64,000 bases of DNA, taken from the NCBI RefSeq assembly GCF_003172895.1, contig NZ_QGKL01000014.1:1-64000 (forward strand). The letters are read 5' to 3'. The stretch's first letter is position 1. Each line of letters starts with the position of its first letter. The stretch is from Leucothrix arctica (lineage in GTDB: Bacteria > Pseudomonadota > Gammaproteobacteria > Thiotrichales > Thiotrichaceae). The position numbers were made by a program, and so were the translations under genes. Shown in pieces: positions 38,151-49,950 of this stretch. The notes beneath the pieces were generated by a model, which saw only the letters and a list, made by a program, of their open reading frames with translations, was not told where the DNA came from and did not search any database.

Positions 38151-39521
38151 ATGAATATCATAATTACAATTGCAGCGTTTTTGGCCACTATCGGATTGCT
38201 TGTTGCTGTCCATGAATTTGGTCACTACTGGGTTGCGCGTAAACTCGGCGTCAAAGTTCTACGATTCTCAATCGGCTTTGGTAAGCGTATCTGGACCAAG
38301 AATGGTAAAGATGAAGATAAAGTAGAATATGCTTTATCACTCATACCATTAGGTGGATATGTAAAAATGCTTGATGAGCGAGAAGGGGATGTTGATCCTT
38401 CAGAGCGACATCGTGCATTCAATGTGCAGCCAGTGTGGAAACGTTTCGCAATTGTGCTGGCGGGCCCCCTATTTAACTTTATCTTTGCTATCTTTGCATT
38501 CTCAGTCACCTACATGGTGGGTATTGACTCTGTGCGTCCCTATCTCGGTGATCCATTACCTAATACTGCAGCGGCTAGTAGCGGCTTTGTGTCGGGTGAG
38601 AAAATCGTTGGTATTAACGGTACTGAGGTTGAAACAGTTAACCAGGTTCGCCTTAATCTACTTCAAAGTTACTTGTCTGATAAGAAGATCAGCGTAGAGA
38701 CGGAGCAGGGTGATGGCGTGAAAGCCACACGTGTTTTAGATCTAACGGCAGTTGATTTACTTGAAGAGGAAAATGATCATTTCCGTACAATCGGCTTTAA
38801 CTTAGAAACGGCAGAAAATATTCCTGTAGTGACCGAGGTAATGGCAGGTTCTGCAGCTGAGTTAGTGGGTTTACAAGCTGAAGATCGTATTGTTGCACTT
38901 GATGGCGTAAAGGTTGTTTCAACGCGTGCCTTTTCAGAGTATGTAAGTCAGCGTGCAGATAAAACTATTAGTCTAGGTGTATTGCGAGATGGCAATCAGA
39001 TAACGGTAGATATTACACCTAAGCCTTCTGAGCGAGACGGAAAGACGGTTGGTTTAATTGGTATCGCAATGGCGTATGAAATTACCGGTGATGCTAAAGA
39101 AAAATTATTATTTACCCGACATGCTAGTTTAGGCGAAGCATTAAAAATGGGGGCGGTTGAAACTTGGGATTTATCGATCATGACATTGCGTGTCATGGGG
39201 CGACTAATTACAGGTGAAGCTTCAATTAAGAATATTAGTGGTCCGATCACGATTGCTAACTACGCAGGCAAAAGCGCCGTGATTGGCTTTTCAGTCTTCA
39301 TGAGCTTTTTAGCGATAGTGAGTTTAAGTTTAGGTGTTCTAAACTTACTGCCTGTCCCTATGTTAGATGGCGGTCATCTAATGTATTACCTGATTGAAAT
39401 AGTCAAAGGAAGCCCAGTATCAGAGAAATTTGAAATGATGGGCCAACGTGTTGGCATGGCAATGGTCGGTGTGCTCATGGTACTGGCAATCTATAACGAT
39501 ATAACGCGATTAGTGAGTTAA
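38151..39521 (+). CDS. rseP: Site-2 protease RseP
   Basis: A 456-residue inner-membrane zinc protease that cleaves anti-sigma factor RseA and leftover signal peptides. It has the zinc motif HEFGHYW (near residue 22), two PDZ domains (about 115-200 and 220-300) and the LDG motif PVPMLDGGHLMYYLIE near the C-terminus. It precedes bamA by two bases, linking envelope stress sensing and barrel assembly. Confidence 0.97.
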   Translation: MNIIITIAAFLATIGLLVAVHEFGHYWVARKLGVKVLRFSIGFGKRIWTKNGKDEDKVEYALSLIPLGGYVKMLDEREGDVDPSERHRAFNVQPVWKRFAIVLAGPLFNFIFAIFAFSVTYMVGIDSVRPYLGDPLPNTAAASSGFVSGEKIVGINGTEVETVNQVRLNLLQSYLSDKKISVETEQGDGVKATRVLDLTAVDLLEEENDHFRTIGFNLETAENIPVVTEVMAGSAAELVGLQAEDRIVALDGVKVVSTRAFSEYVSQRADKTISLGVLRDGNQITVDITPKPSERDGKTVGLIGIAMAYEITGDAKEKLLFTRHASLGEALKMGAVETWDLSIMTLRVMGRLITGEASIKNISGPITIANYAGKSAVIGFSVFMSFLAIVSLSLGVLNLLPVPMLDGGHLMYYLIEIVKGSPVSEKFEMMGQRVGMAMVGVLMVLAIYNDITRLVS

Positions 39522-39523
39522 TT

Positions 39524-41791
39524 ATGAAAAAACAAACACTACAGCTTTCATTTGCGAGCTGCTTATTTGCCATCAGTCAAGGTGTGTGGGCGGACAGCTT
39601 CGTACTCCAAGACATCCAAGTTAATGGCTTAAGTCGCATTAGCGCAGGCACAGTACTTAGCAACGTGCCAGTGCGCGTTGGTCAAACCTTTGATGATCGT
39701 ATGACTGGGGATATCGTTAAATCGCTTTACGGTACAGGTTTATTTGAAGACGTGGCGTTAAGCCGACGTGGAAATATACTTATCGTTAAAGTCCAAGAGC
39801 GTCTAGCGATTGGAAGCCTTGATATTGAAGGTAACAAAACGATCGAGACCAAAGTTTTAACCGATGCTTTACGTGGTGGTGGAATAGCGCCAGGTCGTCC
39901 TTTAGATAAAGCAGCTTTGGCACAGTTTGAAAAAGAACTACAGAAGCAGTACGTCGCTCGAGGCAACTACACTGCGAAGGTATCATCCAAAGTAACACCG
40001 CTTAAAGACGGTCGTGCTGGGGTTAAAATTGATATTCAGGAAGGTACGACGGCTAAAATTCGTAATGTAAAAATTACGGGTAATAAGGCATTTCCTGAAG
40101 CCGTTTTACAAAAATTACTAGAGTCTGGGCCAAAAAGTAAATTGGCTGTTTGGAGCTCTAAAGACGAATATTCAAAAGCGAAGTTAAGAGGGGATTTAGA
40201 TAACCTTTCTTCGTTTTACCGTGACCGTGGTTTCTTGAGATTTGAAGTAGTGTCTTCTCAAGTTTCTCTATCAGACGATAAGCGCTTTGTTAATGTGAAT
40301 ATTAACGTTAAAGAAGGTGATCAATATCGCGTTGGGACAGTAAACGTAACAGGTACAAAGTCCTTAGCCATCCAGAAAATGGTGAGTGTCAAGCAAGGGC
40401 AGGTTTTCTCTCAGTCCAAGCTGCGCGAGACACAAAAGAACTTTTCCTCAGAAATGGGTAAGTACGGTTACGCATTTGCTAAGGTAAATGTTGTTCCTAG
40501 ATTTGATGAGATTAACAAAAAGGTTGATCTAACATTTGACCTTAAACAGGGCCAAAGAACATACGTTCGACGCATTAACGTACGTGGTAACTACCGTACT
40601 AAAGATGTTGTGTTTCGTAGAGAGATGCGTCAGCTAGAAAGCTCATTCTATTCTAAAGAGTCTGTTGAAAATTCACGTCGTCGTATTCAGCGTCTATCAT
40701 TTGTTGAGTCTGTAAAAATTCAGACATCACCTGTCGCAGGCACTACTGACCAAGTTGATTTGGATGTGACAGTTGTAGAGCAGTCATCAAATCAGTTCAC
40801 AGCAGGTGTGGGTTATTCTCAAAGTGCAGGTGTTTTGTTTAATCTAGGCTTGAGTCAAAACAACTTCATGGGTACGGGTAAGCAATTATCTGTAGCCGGT
40901 GCTAAGAGTGAGTCAGAAAGTAGTTTTAACCTGAGTTATAACAACCCTTACTACACAGAGTCTGGTATTGGTCGTGGCTTCAAGGTTTATTACGATGAAA
41001 CAGATGCGACAGATGATGATACATCTGACTACTTAAGTGATAAGTATGGCGCAAGTGTTAACTTTTCTTTTCCACTAGGTGAGGATGACTCTCTACGCTT
41101 TAGTTTAGGTGCTGAACAGCGTTCCATTGAAACGACTGATTCTAGTCCTGATGAAGTTACTGAGTTTATTGACGCAAATGGTAATGATTACACGCAATTA
41201 ATCAGTACGCTTAGCTATGTTAAGGATACGCGTGATCGCACGGTATTTCCTTCTGAAGGGCAGCGACACAGCATTGGTATTGAATTAGGTATTCCTGGAA
41301 GTGATTTAGAGTACTATAAACTTAAATACACTGGTTCTGCTTACTTCCCTATTAGTGAGAACGTCACTAGTGTGTTTAAAGGTGGTGTTTCTTACGGTGA
41401 TGGGTTTGGTGATGATGACCTTCCTTTCTTTGAGAACTTCTACTCAGGTGGTATTCGTACCGTTCGAGGGTTTGAGCAAAGTTCATTAGGACCCGACGAC
41501 TCATCAGGTGATGCTGCAGGTGGTAATTTGTCTGTGAATGCTACCGCTGAAATTCGTTTCCCTGTGCCAATGCTATCTGATGTTAAAGGCTTGAAAGCAA
41601 GTGTGTTTGTTGATGCTGGTAACGTCTTTGACGATGAATTTGATGCTGATGAAGTACGCTACAGTGCTGGTGTTGGTTTGACATGGGTATCACCTTTAGG
41701 TCCATTGTCATTAAGCTATGCTAAGCCGTTGAACGCTGAAGATGATGATGATGTTCAAGAGCTACAATTCTCTGTTGGTGCTAACTTCTAA
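39524..41791 (+). CDS. bamA: Outer membrane protein assembly factor BamA
   Basis: A 755-residue BamA with signal peptide (cleavage after GVWA, near residue 23), five POTRA repeats (about 24-420) and a 16-strand C-terminal barrel ending in the required phenylalanine (FSVGANF). The lid-loop VRGF motif is seen as RTVRGFEQSSLGP. It inserts beta-barrels into the outer membrane. Length is shorter than E. coli (810), as in many marine relatives. Confidence 0.97.
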   Translation: MKKQTLQLSFASCLFAISQGVWADSFVLQDIQVNGLSRISAGTVLSNVPVRVGQTFDDRMTGDIVKSLYGTGLFEDVALSRRGNILIVKVQERLAIGSLDIEGNKTIETKVLTDALRGGGIAPGRPLDKAALAQFEKELQKQYVARGNYTAKVSSKVTPLKDGRAGVKIDIQEGTTAKIRNVKITGNKAFPEAVLQKLLESGPKSKLAVWSSKDEYSKAKLRGDLDNLSSFYRDRGFLRFEVVSSQVSLSDDKRFVNVNINVKEGDQYRVGTVNVTGTKSLAIQKMVSVKQGQVFSQSKLRETQKNFSSEMGKYGYAFAKVNVVPRFDEINKKVDLTFDLKQGQRTYVRRINVRGNYRTKDVVFRREMRQLESSFYSKESVENSRRRIQRLSFVESVKIQTSPVAGTTDQVDLDVTVVEQSSNQFTAGVGYSQSAGVLFNLGLSQNNFMGTGKQLSVAGAKSESESSFNLSYNNPYYTESGIGRGFKVYYDETDATDDDTSDYLSDKYGASVNFSFPLGEDDSLRFSLGAEQRSIETTDSSPDEVTEFIDANGNDYTQLISTLSYVKDTRDRTVFPSEGQRHSIGIELGIPGSDLEYYKLKYTGSAYFPISENVTSVFKGGVSYGDGFGDDDLPFFENFYSGGIRTVRGFEQSSLGPDDSSGDAAGGNLSVNATAEIRFPVPMLSDVKGLKASVFVDAGNVFDDEFDADEVRYSAGVGLTWVSPLGPLSLSYAKPLNAEDDDDVQELQFSVGANF

Positions 41792-41812
41792 GTTATCAGT
41801 ACATTAGTTCTT

Positions 41813-41847
41813 AAAAAGGCTCTGTCATTTGATAGGGCCTTTTTTAA
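41813..41847 (+). terminator. Terminator between bamA and skp
   Basis: Stem AAAAAGGCTCTGTC-like arm (AAAAAGGCTC) against GGGCCTTTTTT around the loop TGTCATTTGATA, with a T-run. It may be partial, since skp and the lpx genes continue in the same direction. Confidence 0.8.
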
Positions 41848-41912
41848 TTGTTTCACTAGTGTGTGAGGCGTAAACTGTATTGACGATAAATGACTGCAAA
41901 GCCACTCGCCGT

Positions 41913-42470
41913 ATGAAAAATATTTTATTAGCAGCTATCACGCTTTTGTTGGGTTTCTCTAGTGTCAACGCTTACTCTGACGACGAAGCCGTTATTAGTA
42001 TCGCTGTCGTTAACGTCACCTATCTTCTTAAAAATGCGCCTGAGGCAGAACTAGCCAGTCAGTTTTTAAAAGACCGTTTCTCTCCTAGAGAAAAAACATT
42101 GGCGGAAGAACAAGATAAAATAAAGAAGCTAGAAGAAGCGTTAGATGCAAACAAAGCAAGCTGGGATGCAGAGGAAGTATTACTTCGTACTCGTGAACTG
42201 CGTGCTCTCACGCGTGAACGTACGCGTGCGTTAGAAGACTTCCGCGAAGAGCTTCGTTTTGCGAGAGATAGTGCTTTGGATGATGTTCAAAAGGGTGTGT
42301 TCCAAGCGATAGAAGAAGTCCGTGTTGAACGTAAAATTGATATCATTATCCAAGAGTATGTTGCTGCTAGTCAGCGGGTAGATCTAACGCCATTCGTACT
42401 TGACTATCTACAGGAAAAGCTTGATTCTGAGACCGAACAAGATACCGATAATAATAAAAAAGGGGAATAA
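41913..42470 (+). CDS. skp: Periplasmic chaperone Skp/OmpH
   Basis: A 185-residue periplasmic trimeric chaperone for outer-membrane proteins. The start at 41913 gives a clean signal peptide ([19 protein letters not shown]); the eleven upstream codons are not signal-like. The mature part has the typical strand ([20 protein letters not shown]) and two long charged helices. Its usual place between bamA and lpxD confirms it. Confidence 0.92.
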   Translation: MKNILLAAITLLLGFSSVNAYSDDEAVISIAVVNVTYLLKNAPEAELASQFLKDRFSPREKTLAEEQDKIKKLEEALDANKASWDAEEVLLRTRELRALTRERTRALEDFREELRFARDSALDDVQKGVFQAIEEVRVERKIDIIIQEYVAASQRVDLTPFVLDYLQEKLDSETEQDTDNNKKGE

Positions 42471-42471
42471 G

Positions 42472-43503
42472 ATGACCGCTATGTTATTAGCTGATTTAGC
42501 AAAGTCGATTGGTGCTAAATTAGAGGGGAATGGTAATGTAAGTGTTACAAAAGTTGCTCCTTTCGAACTGGCCGAGCAAGGTGATTTAACCTTCACCACA
42601 CATGCTAAGTACCTATCTAAGCTACCTGATTGCAATGCATCTATTTTGATTGCATCGCCAAAGATGGATTTGTCAGGTTTCGACGGTGATATTTTATTTC
42701 ATGAAAATCCTTACCTAGCGTATGCGAAGGCTGTTCAATTACTTTATCCTGAGCCTCAGCAAGCACACGAAATTCATGCCAGTGCGGTTATATCTGACAA
42801 TGTTACCCTTGGAAAAGACGTACGTATCGGCGCTAACGTGGTCATCGAAGACGGTGTTGTATTAGGCGATCGCGTATCGATTGGCGCTAACTCCGTTATT
42901 GGACTCAATAGTCAGTTAGACGATGATGTGAGGCTAATGCCAAATGTGACGATCTATCATGGTGTCACCATCGGAAAGCGGACTCGGATACACTCAGGTG
43001 TAGTCATTGGCGCCGATGGTTTTGGTTATGCACCAGATAACGGTGTATGGAATAAGATACCTCAAGTAGGTGGCGTTCGTGTCGGTGATGATGTTGAAAT
43101 CGGCGCTAATACAACCATTGACAGAGGTGCGTTAACCGACACTATCATCGGTAATGGTGTCATTCTCGATAACCAAATTCAAATAGGTCACAATGTAGTT
43201 GTTGGCGATCATACTGCGATGGCAGGGGCTGTAGCCGTGGGTGGTAGCGCTATTATTGGTAAACATTGCCAAATTGGTGGTGGAGCCGGTATTGCTGGCC
43301 ACATAAACATCGTAGACAATGTTATTATTATGGGGATGGGGATGGTCACTGGCTCTGTTAAAAAACCAGGTTTGTATTCTTCTGGAACAGGTTTGTCAGA
43401 TACCAGTATTTGGCGTCGTAACGCGGTACGTTTTAATCAATTAGACGATTTGTTTAAAAGCGTGCGTGAGCTGAAAAAATTAATTCAATTAAAAGATAAA
43501 TAG
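42472..43503 (+). CDS. lpxD: UDP-3-O-(3-hydroxyacyl)glucosamine N-acyltransferase
   Basis: A 343-residue lipid A enzyme (third step). N-terminal uridine-binding domain, then left-handed parallel beta helix of hexapeptide repeats ([20 protein letters not shown]), with the catalytic His region [14 protein letters not shown]. Start at 42472 ([14 protein letters not shown]); the upstream frame lies inside skp. An AGGGGAATAAG site precedes it. Confidence 0.96.
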   Translation: MTAMLLADLAKSIGAKLEGNGNVSVTKVAPFELAEQGDLTFTTHAKYLSKLPDCNASILIASPKMDLSGFDGDILFHENPYLAYAKAVQLLYPEPQQAHEIHASAVISDNVTLGKDVRIGANVVIEDGVVLGDRVSIGANSVIGLNSQLDDDVRLMPNVTIYHGVTIGKRTRIHSGVVIGADGFGYAPDNGVWNKIPQVGGVRVGDDVEIGANTTIDRGALTDTIIGNGVILDNQIQIGHNVVVGDHTAMAGAVAVGGSAIIGKHCQIGGGAGIAGHINIVDNVIIMGMGMVTGSVKKPGLYSSGTGLSDTSIWRRNAVRFNQLDDLFKSVRELKKLIQLKDK

Positions 43504-43513
43504 GATTCACTGA

Positions 43514-43966
43514 ATGAAAGTAATGGACGTTGTAGAAATCAGAAAATTTCTGGCTCACCGCTATCCGTTTTTGCTAGTTGATCGTGTATTAGATTACGAA
43601 GAAGGCAAACACCTTACGGCTATCAAAAATGTCTCGATTAATGAGCCATATTTCAATGGTCATTTTCCTGATCAGCCGATCATGCCGGGTGTCCTACTGA
43701 TTGAAGCAATGGCACAGGCGACAGGTTTGCTTGGTTTTCTTACGATGGGCACAGAGCCTCAAGAAAACACGCTATACATTCTTGTCGGTGTTAATAAAGT
43801 GAAGTTCCGTAAGCAGGTTGTTCCGGGTGATCAAGTTGAGCTATATGCTGAATTGATCAAGCGCAAAGGCAATATGTGGATCTTTAAGACAGTCGCTAAA
43901 GTTGACGGCAAGATGGTGACATCAGCTGAGCTAATGTGTGCGGCAGTAACAGGGGAAGATGCTTGA
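43514..43966 (+). CDS. fabZ: 3-hydroxyacyl-ACP dehydratase FabZ
   Basis: A 150-residue hot-dog-fold dehydratase of fatty acid elongation. [11 protein letters not shown] and the active-site helix [19 protein letters not shown] (catalytic His and Glu) are intact. It sits between lpxD and lpxA, balancing phospholipid and lipid A supply. Confidence 0.97.
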   Translation: MKVMDVVEIRKFLAHRYPFLLVDRVLDYEEGKHLTAIKNVSINEPYFNGHFPDQPIMPGVLLIEAMAQATGLLGFLTMGTEPQENTLYILVGVNKVKFRKQVVPGDQVELYAELIKRKGNMWIFKTVAKVDGKMVTSAELMCAAVTGEDA

Positions 43967-44733
43967 TTCATCCAACAGCTGTCATAGATTCAAATGCACA
44001 AATAGCTGAGAACGTTAGCATTGGTGCGTTTACCGTTATTGGCCCAGATGTCAGTATCGGTGCTGGCAGCAAGATAGGGCCTCATGTTGTTGTTGAAGGC
44101 CCTACAACGATTGGTGAAGACAACGAAATCTTCCAATTTGCATCCGTCGGTGCAGCCCCGCAGGATAAAAAATATGCAGGCGAGCCAACAACATTAGTTA
44201 TTGGTGACCGTAACGTTATTCGTGAAAGTTGCACACTAAACCGTGGAACGGCGCAAGACATCGGTACTACCATCATAGGTAATGATAATTGGATCATGGC
44301 TTATGTTCATATCGCGCATGACTGTGTGGTGGGTAATAACACGATTTTTGCGAATAACGCGACCTTAGCGGGTCATGTTAATGTGCATGATCATGCAATC
44401 TTGGGTGGCTTTACGCTAGTTCATCAGTTCTGTCAGGTGGGTACTTACTCATTCACAGGAATGGGGACAGCATTGGGTAAAGACTTACCGCCATATGTGA
44501 TGGCACACGGCGCTCCAGCAATGCCTCGTGGCATTAACCGTGAAGGCTTGAAGCGTAATGGTTTTGATACAGCCAGTATGGCAAGAATCAAAGACTGTTA
44601 CCGCATGTTGTACCGTCAGGATATGCAGTTTCAGCAAGCGTTAGCGAAGATAGATGAGTTGTACTCTGAGTTTGAAGATACTGCGCTATTGAGCAGCTTC
44701 TGTAAGCAAAGTGAACGCGGCATTATTCGTTAA
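43963..44733 (+). CDS. lpxA: UDP-N-acetylglucosamine acyltransferase
   Basis: First enzyme of lipid A synthesis (256 residues), a hexapeptide left-handed beta helix starting at [20 protein letters not shown]. The start is a TTG at 43963 that overlaps the fabZ stop (TTGA); a frame start further up, inside fabZ, would add nine unlikely residues. The catalytic His lies in the [14 protein letters not shown] stretch. Confidence 0.95.
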   Translation: MIHPTAVIDSNAQIAENVSIGAFTVIGPDVSIGAGSKIGPHVVVEGPTTIGEDNEIFQFASVGAAPQDKKYAGEPTTLVIGDRNVIRESCTLNRGTAQDIGTTIIGNDNWIMAYVHIAHDCVVGNNTIFANNATLAGHVNVHDHAILGGFTLVHQFCQVGTYSFTGMGTALGKDLPPYVMAHGAPAMPRGINREGLKRNGFDTASMARIKDCYRMLYRQDMQFQQALAKIDELYSEFEDTALLSSFCKQSERGIIR

Positions 44734-44735
44734 GT

Positions 44736-45881
44736 ATGAAGATTGCAATTGTAGCGGGTGAAGTATCGGGTGATATTCTTGGGGCGAGGCTAATTGCTTC
44801 ACTGAAAGAATATTACCCAGACGCAGAGTTTGAAGGTATTGCAGGCCCTGAAATGCAGGCGCAAGGTTGTGAGTCTTTATTCGAGATGGAACGCCTATCG
44901 GTCATGGGTTTTACCGAAGTCATAGGGCGTTTAGGTGAGCTGTTAAAAATTCGCAAATCGTTATTGCAACGTTGGACTGACACCCCGCCCGATGTGTTTA
45001 TCGGTATTGATGCACCTGATTTTAATATCTGGCTTGAGAAGCGTTTACACGCGCAATCAACACCCAGTGTTCACTATGTTAGTCCGTCAATCTGGGCATG
45101 GCGTCAAAGCCGTGTGAAGAAGTTTGTGGGTAACTTAGACTTGATGCTGGCACTATTTCCTTTCGAAGTAGACTTCTATAAAACACATAACGTTAACGCT
45201 GCTTTTGTTGGCCACCCGCTAGCGGATGAAGTCCCTCTGGAAAATGATAAATTGGTTGCCAGAGAAACGATCGGTTTAGCTGCTGAGCCATTTACGTTGG
45301 CTGTGTTGCCGGGTAGTCGTGGTGGTGAAATAAACCTTATTGGCCCTGACTTTTTAAAAGCATTAGTAGTGCTTCATGCAAATCATCCTGACTGGGTGTT
45401 TGTCACGCCACTGGTTAATGTGCGCATTACGGAACAATTCAAAGCGTTACATAAAGAGTTTGCCCCCAATGTACCTATTCACTGGGTAGAAGGGCAGTCA
45501 CGTACGGTCATGGCTGCGGCAGACCAAATACTGATGGCTTCCGGTACAGCGGTATTGGAAGGTATGTTAGTTGGTCGGCACATGGTGGCCGCGTACCGAG
45601 TAGCGCCAGTAACAGGTTGGGTTATTCAAACACTGGGAATGATAAAGTCCCCGTTTTTTACGTTGCCCAATAACCTCTCCGGTGAAAACTTGGTGCCTGA
45701 GTTAATTCAACAAGAGTTGACGCCAGAAGCCGTGATTGAAGCGGTAGAAAATCAATTTAATGAGAGTGACGAGCAAAAGAAGTATCGTATCGGTCGCTTT
45801 AAAGATATTCATATTCAACTTAAGCAGAGCGCGAGTGACCAGTCCGCCGCTGCGATTCATCAATTACTAGAGCAGAGGTAA
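44736..45881 (+). CDS. lpxB: Lipid A disaccharide synthase
   Basis: A 381-residue GT-B glycosyltransferase joining UDP-diacylglucosamine and lipid X. Conserved N-terminus IVAGEVSGDILGA, HYVSPSIWAWRQSR motif, and the nucleotide-binding LPGSRGGEI and ASGTAVLEGM segments. Follows lpxA by two bases. Confidence 0.97.
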   Translation: MKIAIVAGEVSGDILGARLIASLKEYYPDAEFEGIAGPEMQAQGCESLFEMERLSVMGFTEVIGRLGELLKIRKSLLQRWTDTPPDVFIGIDAPDFNIWLEKRLHAQSTPSVHYVSPSIWAWRQSRVKKFVGNLDLMLALFPFEVDFYKTHNVNAAFVGHPLADEVPLENDKLVARETIGLAAEPFTLAVLPGSRGGEINLIGPDFLKALVVLHANHPDWVFVTPLVNVRITEQFKALHKEFAPNVPIHWVEGQSRTVMAAADQILMASGTAVLEGMLVGRHMVAAYRVAPVTGWVIQTLGMIKSPFFTLPNNLSGENLVPELIQQELTPEAVIEAVENQFNESDEQKKYRIGRFKDIHIQLKQSASDQSAAAIHQLLEQR

Positions 45882-45884
45882 GCC

Positions 45885-46460
45885 GTGTCACAGTTAATCG
45901 CAGGCGTCGATGAGGTTGGGCGAGGCCCGTTAGCAGGTGCGGTCGTTGCGGCAGCCGTTATTCTAGATCCTAATAATCCTATCGAAGGGTTAACTGACTC
46001 TAAAAAACTCACTGAAAAGCGACGTGAAGCGTTGACTATCGAGATCAAAGAGAAGGCAATTGCTTGGAGTTATGGGCGTGCTGAAGTTGAAGAAATTGAT
46101 GAGCTCAATATACTCTGGGCGAGTATGTTAGCGATGAAACGTGCGGTTGAGGGGCTATCTGTCACACCGACGTTTGTTAAAATTGATGGCAACCGTTGTC
46201 CTGATTTAGAGATGCCGTCAGAAGCGATTGTTAAAGGTGATTTAACCGAGGCTGAGATCAGTGCAGCGTCTATTATTGCCAAAGTTTGTCGTGATCATGA
46301 AATGGTTGAGATGGATGCCAAATACCCCGGTTACGGCTTTGCCAAGCATAAAGGCTACCCTACCAAACAACATCGCGAAGCATTGATCGAACAGGGCGCT
46401 TGTCCTATTCACCGTTTAAGTTTTAAGCCAGTACAAAACATCATAAGGAATATGGGATGA
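45885..46460 (+). CDS. rnhB: Ribonuclease HII
   Basis: A 191-residue RNase HII that removes ribonucleotides from DNA. Active-site [15 protein letters not shown] (Asp-Glu) near the N-terminus and further acidic residues ([28 protein letters not shown]) are present. The start is GTG. It overlaps dnaE by the ATGA junction. Confidence 0.96.
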   Translation: MSQLIAGVDEVGRGPLAGAVVAAAVILDPNNPIEGLTDSKKLTEKRREALTIEIKEKAIAWSYGRAEVEEIDELNILWASMLAMKRAVEGLSVTPTFVKIDGNRCPDLEMPSEAIVKGDLTEAEISAASIIAKVCRDHEMVEMDAKYPGYGFAKHKGYPTKQHREALIEQGACPIHRLSFKPVQNIIRNMG

Positions 46461-49400
46461 GTTTCGTTCACTTACGCCTACATACGGAATTTTCGTTAGT
46501 CGACAGTACATTACGTATCAAGCAATTGATGCCTGCTGTTGAAGCGGGCAACATGCCTGCAATCGCGATGACCGACCAAAATAACCTGTTTGCGATGGTA
46601 AAGTTTTACCGTGCAGCGATGGGGCAAGGTTTAAAACCTATCTTTGGTGTGGACGTACTACTACAAGACGAAGGTGATCAAGGCTTGATGTATCACATGA
46701 TCTTGTTATGTCAAAACAATGAAGGTTATTTGAATGTTTCAAAGCTGATTTCACGTGCCTATCAAGAAGGTCAAATCTTGGGTGTGCCCCGTGTGCAGCG
46801 TGAATGGGTGAAAGAGTTAAGCGGCGGTATCATTGCCTTGTCAGGTGGTAAGTCGGGTGACGTGGGTTACTCGTTGATGGCGGATAATGCTGAAGAAGCA
46901 GAGAAGCGTTTGCTAGAGTGGAAAGCTATTTTCCCTGACCGTTATTACATCGAGCTACAACGTACTGAGCGAGTAGGTGATGAGCGTTACTTGCAGTCTG
47001 CGGTTGCGCTAGCGGTAAAGCATGATATTCCTGTTGTCGCGACCAATGACGTGCGCTTCCTTACCGAAGATGCTTTTGCGTCGCACGAAGCACGTGTGTG
47101 TATTCACGATGGCTTTACACTGGCAGACAAGCGCCGTGAGAAAAAATACAGTAATCAACAGTACCTAAAAAGTGCTGATGAAATGAAGGAACTGTTTAAG
47201 GATATTCCTTCAGCAATTGAGAACACGGTTGAGATTGCTAAACGTTGTACGGTTGAGCTAACACTCGGTAAAAACTACCTTCCTGCATTCCCGATTCCAG
47301 ATGGAATGACTGAGGCAGAGTACTTCTGCAAACTATCTCAAGAGGGAATGGAAGAGCGTTTCCCAACGTTCTTTGATGTCAAGTCAGAAGAGTTTTTAGA
47401 GCAACGTAAAGCCTACGACGAACGTCTGCAAATCGAGCTAGATGTTATCAATGGCATGGGGTTCCCCGGTTACTTCCTGATCGTTGCCGACTTCATTCAG
47501 TGGGGAAAGGATAACGATGTGCCAGTTGGGCCAGGTCGTGGTTCTGGTGCGGGGTCATTGGTGGCATACGCACTGAAAATTACTGATATTGACCCGCTAA
47601 AATATGACCTGCTGTTTGAGCGATTTCTAAACCCTGAACGTGTCTCCATGCCCGATTTTGATATCGATTTCTGTATGGATAAACGTGAAATGGTGATCGA
47701 CTACGTAGCGGAAACCTACGGTCGTGACAAAGTTTCTCAGATCATCACTTACGGTTCGATGGCGGCTAAAGCGGTAGTGCGTGACGTAGGTCGTATCCTT
47801 GCTCACCCTTACGGTTTTGTAGACCGCATCGCAAAATTGATCCCTTTTGAAATCAAGATGACCTTGACCAAGGCCTTGGTTGATTCACCTGATTTGAAAG
47901 AGCTTTATGATGAAGATGAGGAAGTTAAAGGCCTTATCGACCTCGCATTATCGTTAGAAGGTTTAACGCGTAACGTTGGTAAACATGCTGGTGGTGTATT
48001 GATTTCACCCTCTGCACTGGTCGATTTTACCCCGCTTTATTGTGAAGAAGGTGGGGGAAGTCTTGTATCTCAATTCGATAAAGATGATGTTGAAGCCGTC
48101 GGCTTGGTTAAGTTTGACTTCTTGGGTCTACGTAACTTAACCATCATCGATTGGGCAGTGAAAATCATCAATGGTATGCGTACTGAGAAGGGTGAAGAAC
48201 TTCTCGATATTACGCAAATCGAACTTGATGATAAAAAGTCATTTGAGCTACTGCGCTCCGCGAAAACAACGGCGATATTCCAGCTAGAGTCGCGCGGAAT
48301 GAAGGAGTTGATTAGTCGATTAGAGCCGGATGTTTTTGAAGATCTCATTGCACTGGTAGCACTGTATCGTCCGGGGCCATTGCAGTCGGGCATGGTAGAC
48401 GACTTCGTAAACCGTAAGAAAGGTATTGCGGCTGTTGAGTACCCTCATCCTGATCTTGAGCCAGTACTTAACACCACTTACGGGGTTATCGTTTACCAAG
48501 AGCAGGTAATGCAGATCGCACAGATACTAGCGGGTTACTCGCTAGGTGGTGCCGACATGCTACGTCGTGCGATGGGTAAGAAAAAGCCTGAGGAAATGGC
48601 GAAACAGCGTGAAATCTTCATGGAAGGTTCGGGCAAGCTAGACGTTGACGCTGCTCAAGCAACGGCGATCTTTGACCTTATGGAGAAGTTCGCGGAGTAC
48701 GGATTTAACAAATCTCACTCGGCCGCTTACGCACTAGTATCGTTCCAAACGATCTGGTTGAAAGCACATTATCCAGCGGCCTTTATGGCAGCGGTATTGT
48801 CATCGGATATGGATAACACTGAGAAAGTCGTGACCTTTGTTGATGAATGTCGTCAGCTTGGTTTGGATGTAATTCCACCTGATGTGAATCGTTCTAGTTA
48901 CCGCTTTAGTACTGAACATGAAGGTAATGTGGTGTTTGGCTTGGGCGCTATCAAAGGCGCTGGTGAGAGTGCACTTAGCGTTATTTTGGCAGAGCGTGAA
49001 GCTAATGGGCCGTTTGAGTCCATGGCGGATGTTTGTAGGCGTGTTAAATCTAATAAACTCAGCAAGCGTGTACTTGAAACACTTATCAATGCGGGTGTGT
49101 TTGATAGCTTAGGTAAAAACCGTCAATCGATGTCGGCTCACTTGCCAGAAGTCATTCGTATGGCAAACCAGTTGCACAAAGACGAAGACGTCGGGCAGAG
49201 TGATTTGTTTGGTGGCTCGATGGTTGTGGAACAAGATATAAAGCTTGCGCCAGACTTACCCGAGTGGGAAGAACGTGAACGTCTTCGAATGGAGAAAAAG
49301 GCGTTAGGCCTTTATCTAACCGGCCACCCAATTAATGAATATGAAGCTGAAATTAAGCAAATACGTTCGATGCGTTTGGCTGATATGGAAGAAGACAGCA

Positions 49401-49921
49401 CGCAAAAGTATCAGAAGCATCCAGTCGTATTAGCCGGTCTTGTATCCGCTATTCGTACGCAAAATACGGAGAAGGGCAAGCGTGCCTTTGTTCAGTTGGA
49501 TGATAAAACGGCTTACTACGAAGTGTTTATCTTCAGTAATGTATTTGAAGAGTATGAACACTTAGTGGCGATGGAAGAGGTGTTGATTATCAGTGGTACG
49601 TTGAATACGGAGTATCACACAGGTAATACTCGCCTGCGTATTGATGCGCTTTACAATATGGAAGAAGCACGAAAAATCTATGCGCGAAGCTTGAAAATCA
49701 ATGTTGATCAGGCGCAAGCGCAGAATGGTTTTGTGGACCAGCTGAAGGCTGTGATGCCGGCCGAAGGTGAAAGTGAGTGTCCTATATTGTTGAGCTATGA
49801 GACAGATCAGGCAACAGCTCAGATACGTTTTGGGGCTGACTATAAAGCACCGCTGGATAATGAGTCGTTGAAGACGTTACGGGCTTATTTAGGCGCTGAT
49901 AATGTGGTTATAAACTACTGA
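46457..49921 (+). CDS. dnaE: DNA polymerase III alpha subunit
   Basis: A 1154-residue replicative polymerase. N-terminal PHP domain ([20 protein letters not shown]), polymerase palm with catalytic aspartates in [14 protein letters not shown], fingers, tandem HhH and an OB fold near 1000. It is complete, starting at the rnhB overlap. In E. coli accA follows dnaE; here it does not. Confidence 0.97.
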   Translation: MSFVHLRLHTEFSLVDSTLRIKQLMPAVEAGNMPAIAMTDQNNLFAMVKFYRAAMGQGLKPIFGVDVLLQDEGDQGLMYHMILLCQNNEGYLNVSKLISRAYQEGQILGVPRVQREWVKELSGGIIALSGGKSGDVGYSLMADNAEEAEKRLLEWKAIFPDRYYIELQRTERVGDERYLQSAVALAVKHDIPVVATNDVRFLTEDAFASHEARVCIHDGFTLADKRREKKYSNQQYLKSADEMKELFKDIPSAIENTVEIAKRCTVELTLGKNYLPAFPIPDGMTEAEYFCKLSQEGMEERFPTFFDVKSEEFLEQRKAYDERLQIELDVINGMGFPGYFLIVADFIQWGKDNDVPVGPGRGSGAGSLVAYALKITDIDPLKYDLLFERFLNPERVSMPDFDIDFCMDKREMVIDYVAETYGRDKVSQIITYGSMAAKAVVRDVGRILAHPYGFVDRIAKLIPFEIKMTLTKALVDSPDLKELYDEDEEVKGLIDLALSLEGLTRNVGKHAGGVLISPSALVDFTPLYCEEGGGSLVSQFDKDDVEAVGLVKFDFLGLRNLTIIDWAVKIINGMRTEKGEELLDITQIELDDKKSFELLRSAKTTAIFQLESRGMKELISRLEPDVFEDLIALVALYRPGPLQSGMVDDFVNRKKGIAAVEYPHPDLEPVLNTTYGVIVYQEQVMQIAQILAGYSLGGADMLRRAMGKKKPEEMAKQREIFMEGSGKLDVDAAQATAIFDLMEKFAEYGFNKSHSAAYALVSFQTIWLKAHYPAAFMAAVLSSDMDNTEKVVTFVDECRQLGLDVIPPDVNRSSYRFSTEHEGNVVFGLGAIKGAGESALSVILAEREANGPFESMADVCRRVKSNKLSKRVLETLINAGVFDSLGKNRQSMSAHLPEVIRMANQLHKDEDVGQSDLFGGSMVVEQDIKLAPDLPEWEERERLRMEKKALGLYLTGHPINEYEAEIKQIRSMRLADMEEDSTQKYQKHPVVLAGLVSAIRTQNTEKGKRAFVQLDDKTAYYEVFIFSNVFEEYEHLVAMEEVLIISGTLNTEYHTGNTRLRIDALYNMEEARKIYARSLKINVDQAQAQNGFVDQLKAVMPAEGESECPILLSYETDQATAQIRFGADYKAPLDNESLKTLRAYLGADNVVINY

Positions 49922-49950
49922 AGTTAGTTTGCTGATTCGCTATTTAGAAT